Origin: Zhengella mangrovi
Lineage (GTDB): Bacteria; Pseudomonadota; Alphaproteobacteria; Rhizobiales; Rhizobiaceae
Length of the DNA stretch: 64,000 nucleotides
Assembly (NCBI RefSeq): GCF_002727065.1
Contig: NZ_PDVP01000002.1
Location: 576,083-640,082, forward strand
Direction: 5' to 3'
In this document: piece by piece, positions 60,345 to 64,000 of the stretch
Layout of the letters: each line of letters begins with the position of its first letter
Position numbering within the stretch: the stretch's first letter is position 1
The notes under the pieces: model-generated
The model's database searches: none
What the model was told of the DNA's origin: nothing
What the model saw: the letters and a program-made list of their open reading frames with translations, nothing else
Made by a program: the position numbers and the translations under genes

Positions 60345-60360
60345 GAGCATTCCGGCCCGA

Positions 60361-61191
60361 TCAGTTGATCAGGCCGATTTCCTTCATCTTGGCGACGACC
60401 GCGTCGTCGGCCTCGCCGGTCTGAGGCAGCCCGAAAAGTGACTGGAACTCGACGATGGCGCTGCGCGTGCGCGCACCCGGCAGGCCGTCAATGATGATCT
60501 GGTCATTGCCGAAGCTGCGCAAGCCGGCCTGGACGCGTTTCACCTGCTCGTTGCCCTGGTCGGCCGGGGCGGGCCCGCCATCCGTTTCCTCGGGCCGCGA
60601 GACGGCAACCGGACGCGGGGTGGGCGCCGGTACGGCACCGGTCGGTTCGAGCGACACGTTCTGCGGCACGGGGTTTTCCACCGATGCCACGCGCCGGCCG
60701 TCGAGCTGGCGCATCAGGTCCGCGGAGATCTCTCCTGTCACCGGAAGGCCGACGATGCGCTGGTATGTTTTTACCGCTTCGCGGGTCTGCGGCCCGTTCA
60801 GTCCGTCGACGGCGCCATCATAGAGCTTGAGGCCAGCAAGAACCTGCTGCACATGCGCCAGTCCGGGATCGCCTTCCACCGGCCGCGCCTTCGCGACCTT
60901 GGGCTCGTCCTCGATGACGATGCGAGTCCGGCTTTCATGGAAGACCGGATCCACGGCCCTGGGCGCCTTGTAGGCAGAGAAATCGCGGGTGGCGAATAGC
61001 GGCGCGCTATGGGCCTGCGGCTGGTACCAGACCGCGTTGGCCGACACGTAGAAAAGGGTCACGGCGAAGGCCGCGACACCACCGACAACAACCGGGTTGC
61101 GCAGCACGAAAGCACCCAGCGAACCGGCCGCCACCTGGAAAACGTCGGCGATTCCCGGGTCGAGATCAGGCTGTCTTGCGGTACGGGCCAT
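60361..61191 (-). CDS. peptidoglycan-binding membrane protein
   Basis: A 276-residue protein with one membrane helix (PVVVGGVAAFAVTLFYVSANAVW, about residues 33-55) and two PG_binding_1 domains: LAHVQQVLAGLKLYDGAVDGLNGPQTREAVKTYQ (broken here) near residue 110, and VKRVQAGLRSFGNDQIIIDG with SAIVEFQSLFGLPQTGE near the C-terminus. It likely anchors to the cell wall. It overlaps the histidine kinase stop by 26 bases, so it is in one operon with it. Confidence 0.85.
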   Translation of the reverse strand: MARTARQPDLDPGIADVFQVAAGSLGAFVLRNPVVVGGVAAFAVTLFYVSANAVWYQPQAHSAPLFATRDFSAYKAPRAVDPVFHESRTRIVIEDEPKVAKARPVEGDPGLAHVQQVLAGLKLYDGAVDGLNGPQTREAVKTYQRIVGLPVTGEISADLMRQLDGRRVASVENPVPQNVSLEPTGAVPAPTPRPVAVSRPEETDGGPAPADQGNEQVKRVQAGLRSFGNDQIIIDGLPGARTRSAIVEFQSLFGLPQTGEADDAVVAKMKEIGLIN

Positions 61192-62899
61192 GGCTGGTCA
61201 TGTCCTCCTGCTCTGCGTTGGGCAAACGGTGCATCCGGCACTTGGCACCGCTGGCGGCCAGGGTGACAGACACGCAGGTGCCCTCTCCCGGCGCGCTGTC
61301 GATGGCGATCGTTCCTCCGTGAAGCTGCACCAGCCCCTTGACCAGGGAGAGGCCCAGGCCGGTGCCCTCGAAATTCCGCGTGTAGTCGTTCTGGACCTGC
61401 ATGAAGGGCTGGCCCAGGCGCTTCAGGTCGCTTTCGGCGATGCCGATACCGCTGTCATTGACCCAGAAGGTGAACTGGTCGCCGGTCCTGCGGGCGCCGA
61501 GCGTGACGTCTCCCCCGTCCGGCGTGAACTTGACGGCATTGGACAGGAGATTGATCAGGATCTGCTGGATGGCGCGGCGATCCGCGACAAGATCGCCCAG
61601 GTCGGTGCCGAAAACCGTTTCCAGCCGGATGTTCTTCGAAGAAGCCTGTTGCAACGCGATCGACCGCGGCATGGCGGCAGCCTCGGTAAAGTCGAAGGCC
61701 TCGGCATGGATTGCATAGGCGCCGGACTCGATCTTCGACACGTCGAGGATGGCATTGACCACGGACAGAAGATGCGCGCCCGACTTGGAAATCAGGCCGA
61801 CATATTCCTTCTGACGCGGGTCTTCGAAGCCACCGAACAATTCCTGGTCCAGGATGTCGGCGAAACCGATGATGGCGTTGAGCGGGGTTCGCAGTTCATG
61901 GCTGACCGATGCCAGGAACCGGTTCTTGGCGATCGACGCGCTCTCGGCATTGTCCTGAACCGCGCGCAGTTCCTCGCGCAGCCTCTCGGTCCGGGCATCG
62001 TCGGCCAGGAACACCGTCAGGGTCCCGTTCCAGTTGCGGGCAAAATGGGCATGGAAGGCGTGCATCTGGCCCGATGCGCCCTTCCCGGTTTCCGGCAGGC
62101 GGATACGCACCACCGTTTCGCGCGTCGCCGCGCCCTCGCGCATGTCGGCCACCGCGGTCAGCCATTCGACACGGTCGGTCACGAGCATGCGCTCGAAAAG
62201 TCCGCCGCCAATCAGCAGGCCGGGGTGCAGGCCCATGACGCTGCGGGCCTTGTGCGAGGCAGACAGGACCTGCCCGTCCTCGTCCAGCGACAGGACCACG
62301 ACGGGCTGAAGATCGGACGCGGCGCCGGCCTCTTCGGCTTCCCGGGTCGCGGCCGTGCGGCCCGCCTCGCTGGCATAGAGGCGGAGAACGAGGCTGGCCA
62401 CCCATGCCAGCGGCGCCAGTACCAGCCAGGCCGGGGCGGCCTGTTGCGCGATCGGGCCAAGCAGGCCCTGCGACAGCACGATGGCGACCGAAAACGCGAG
62501 GCCGGTCAGTAGGGCCGGTTTCGAGCGGCGCACCCACCAGGCTTCTGCAGCCGGAACCGCGGCCAGGAGGGCGATGGGACCGGACAGCCCCCCGGTCATG
62601 GCGAGGATGGCGGCGCAGACCGTGGAGAGGACGACCAGGCCGGCGAGACCGGCAAATCCGTCACGGCCGGTCAGCGACACCGTGGCAACCATCGCAAGCG
62701 CGCAAACCGCGACGATGCCGGCGACGGCGAGGACATAGGCGAAAGGCAGGATGGCCGCGGCAGTGGCGAAAAAGGCAAAGGCAAAAACAGGCTGCGCGCC
62801 AAGGGCCAGGGCGAACAGGCGAAGCTGAGCCTGCCGTGCCTCCGGGTCCTTGACCCGGGGATGCAGCAACCGGTCGCCGAGGCTCCTCAGGCTCGTCAT
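61166..62899 (-). CDS. DivJ-like membrane histidine kinase
   Basis: A 577-residue kinase with about six to seven hydrophobic helices at the N-terminus (residues about 35-190), a PAS-like region, HisKA with acceptor histidine in SVSHELRTPLNAIIGFADIL (about 333) and an ATPase domain (NLLSNAVKFTPDGG, NDSGIGI, GTGLGLSLVK). This arrangement matches DivJ-type cell-cycle kinases acting on DivK; the PleC/PdhS group is the alternative. Start at 62899 (MTSLRSLGDRLL) precedes the first helix with a GGA site; upstream frame is not conserved. Confidence 0.88.
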   Translation of the reverse strand: MTSLRSLGDRLLHPRVKDPEARQAQLRLFALALGAQPVFAFAFFATAAAILPFAYVLAVAGIVAVCALAMVATVSLTGRDGFAGLAGLVVLSTVCAAILAMTGGLSGPIALLAAVPAAEAWWVRRSKPALLTGLAFSVAIVLSQGLLGPIAQQAAPAWLVLAPLAWVASLVLRLYASEAGRTAATREAEEAGAASDLQPVVVLSLDEDGQVLSASHKARSVMGLHPGLLIGGGLFERMLVTDRVEWLTAVADMREGAATRETVVRIRLPETGKGASGQMHAFHAHFARNWNGTLTVFLADDARTERLREELRAVQDNAESASIAKNRFLASVSHELRTPLNAIIGFADILDQELFGGFEDPRQKEYVGLISKSGAHLLSVVNAILDVSKIESGAYAIHAEAFDFTEAAAMPRSIALQQASSKNIRLETVFGTDLGDLVADRRAIQQILINLLSNAVKFTPDGGDVTLGARRTGDQFTFWVNDSGIGIAESDLKRLGQPFMQVQNDYTRNFEGTGLGLSLVKGLVQLHGGTIAIDSAPGEGTCVSVTLAASGAKCRMHRLPNAEQEDMTSHGPYRKTA

Positions 62900-63382
62900 C
62901 CAGTCCGGAAGAAAGTTATGCGATTCATTCACTGCGCGGATACCCGATACTCTTGAATACGCTGCCCGAACGGGCACAGGCGAAACTTGCCACCGATGCT
63001 TTAAGGAATGGATAAGCCAAGCGGCAGGAATTGGCAGTGGCGTGGCAGGCCGGACGAAATCCGGGCCAATCGAAATCATGGTTAACCAGCGGTAAGCCCC
63101 TCGCGGAACGGCCGTGCAGAGTCTCGCCGGCATGGGTCCGGTTCGTTTCCTTCCCGTTTTTCAACGGGTTGAATGGTTACCGGTTCGTTCACGATGGTCC
63201 GGGGATTTGCATCAATTTCATCTCGAATGCCGACCAGTCGAATTTGAAGCAGATTTGCTGCAAATGCGGACCAGCGGCGCAAACCGGTCTTGGCAGCGGC
63301 GCGGGTACGCAGACGGTCGGTTTTCGAAGCCGCGCCCGGAAAAGCCAACGAGAAGCGCGGCCATGCAGGAAAGGGCTTCTTG
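62900..63382. other. intergenic region between the DivJ-like kinase and the DUF5330 gene
   Basis: About 480 bases. It should contain the divergent promoters of the kinase (minus) and the DUF5330-type gene (plus). A TTAA-N7-TAAG sequence at about 63081-63095 is a weak CtrA-like match. I see no gene, hairpin or repeat that I can support; long open frames here lack family features. Confidence 0.4.
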
Positions 63383-63691
63383 ATGTTCACTTTGCTTCGC
63401 CTCGCCTTCTGGGGCAGCCTCCTGTTGCTGGTGGTTCCCATCAACAGCGACGGTTCCCTGAAGGCCGTCGACCTGATCAGCCCCGTCGAGGCAGCCTCGA
63501 CGGTGCGTGACGTGGTGACGGATCTCAGCCAGATCTGCGACCGGAACCCGGATATGTGCGACCGCGGCAGGACCATTGCCGTGACCCTCGGCGAACGGGC
63601 GCGGACGGTCGCCCGGGCCGCCTATGACGCGATGGAGGACCGCGGTACGGTACCCGACCGGGACATCCAGACCGGCGGGATCGAAAAGTAG
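63383..63691 (+). CDS. DUF5330 family membrane protein
   Basis: A 102-residue protein with an N-terminal hydrophobic segment (LLRLAFWGSLLLLVVPI) and the DUF5330 signature: FTLLRLAFW, VSDLSxxCxRNPDMC-like (VVTDLSQICDRNPDMC) and AxxxGERA. It has two cysteines in the exported part. The family is common in Rhizobiales and of unknown function. The ATG at 63383 has an AGGAAAGG site 10 bases upstream. Confidence 0.8.
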   Translation: MFTLLRLAFWGSLLLLVVPINSDGSLKAVDLISPVEAASTVRDVVTDLSQICDRNPDMCDRGRTIAVTLGERARTVARAAYDAMEDRGTVPDRDIQTGGIEK

Positions 63692-63881
63692 TCGCAACCA
63701 GCCTTTGCCGCGTTGCGAGGGCTCCCGTGCTTTCCCTTGCCGGGACCGATCCCGGCTGCGCCGCAGGACGCTTCGCCCTTTCTGTCCCGCGACGCCTTTT
63801 CTTCGGCCTGATCGTGCCGGACCTGTTCCATCCGGGCAGCGATCCCACATTTCCTTGAAACGCCTTTCCACGCCTCGGATG
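63692..63881. other. intergenic region before the terminal repeats
   Basis: About 190 bases after the DUF5330 gene with no supported gene; the next feature is the repeat array that starts at 63882 and runs off the window. Short complementary GC stretches are present but none forms a convincing terminator. Confidence 0.35.
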
Positions 63882-64000
63882 GAACGCGAAACCGGTTTCC
63901 ACTTTCGCTGCAATTGCTCTTCTCTGCCGCAATCGCGAACGCGAAACCGGTTTCCACTTTCGCTGCAATTGCTCTTCTCTGCCGCAATCGCGAACGCGAA
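63882..64000. repeat. 55-bp palindromic tandem repeats, related to the array at 23.5 kb
   Basis: The element GAACGCGAAACCGG begins at 63882 and 63937, and its start recurs at 63992, a 55-base period; the array continues beyond the window. The unit has inner arms GCGAAA / TTTCGC around a GGTTTCC core, then CAATTGCTC and a TCTCTGCCGCAATCGC-like linker. It shares the GCGAAACCGG core and overall layout with the 56-base units at 23485-23754 but differs in sequence, so these are two subfamilies of one element. Confidence 0.88.

Noticed and set aside
63622..63987. Minus-strand frame across the terminal repeats
   Set aside because: Its N-terminal part is translated repeat sequence and the rest lacks motifs; antisense to the DUF5330 gene end.

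Overview
The window is a high-GC alphaproteobacterial chromosome segment. Gene order and content point to the order Hyphomicrobiales (Rhizobiales): a ccmIEFH cluster near degP, a response regulator/histidine kinase pair and glnE; a FeuPQ/PhoPQ-like pair next to ccmI; and Rhizobiales-type small proteins (DUF1491, DUF2336, DUF5330). I cannot name the genus. Genes are dense and most long antisense frames are composition shadows.

Region by region. 1-3.7 kb: end of a methylcrotonyl-CoA carboxylase operon (mccB tail, LysE exporter, small secreted protein, macrodomain protein, mccA), i.e. leucine degradation. 3.9-9.2 kb: small housekeeping or envelope genes (Sel1-like, DUF2147, GST, GYF/DUF805), AMP nucleosidase and a DUF922 protein. 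9.3-18.1 kb: endonuclease/exonuclease/phosphatase-fold protein, ETF-ubiquinone oxidoreductase, a family-4-like uracil-DNA glycosylase, MFS and EamA transporters, and an orphan molybdenum hydroxylase large subunit. 18.2-24.5 kb: PepN, a PAS histidine kinase, a palindromic tandem repeat array and an EF-hand protein. 24.5-31.3 kb: glnE with a two-component pair and a Do-type protease. 31.4-40.2 kb: hydrolase-OsmC fusion, ccmHFEI, a lipoprotein, a FeuQ/FeuP-like pair and a small secreted protein.

40.2-54.8 kb, all on the minus strand, is a complete RcGTA-type gene transfer agent structural cluster. It runs from small and large terminase, portal, protease and capsid through connector, closure, tail and chaperone genes to the tape measure, DUF2460, DUF2163, NlpC/P60 and the 1299-residue tip protein, ending with a small holin-like protein. 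Many junctions are ATGA overlaps. The tail-chaperone pair carries a candidate -1 frameshift site, and two strong hairpins separate the head genes from the tail genes.

55-64 kb: a PBP1A-type peptidoglycan synthase, a DUF1214/DUF1254-like pair, and a neighbourhood with a DUF2336 protein, a DUF1491 protein, a peptidoglycan-binding protein and a DivJ-like kinase. The window ends in a second copy of the palindromic repeat family.

Two near-identical dyad promoters (upstream of the DUF2147 gene and of ETF-QO) share a core that looks like a MerR/LiuR-type operator. This would link them to the branched-chain amino acid catabolism represented by mccB/mccA. No new system of unknown type stands out. The observations most worth testing are the frameshift candidate in the GTA, the repeat family, the paired operators and the tandem duplication in ccmI.
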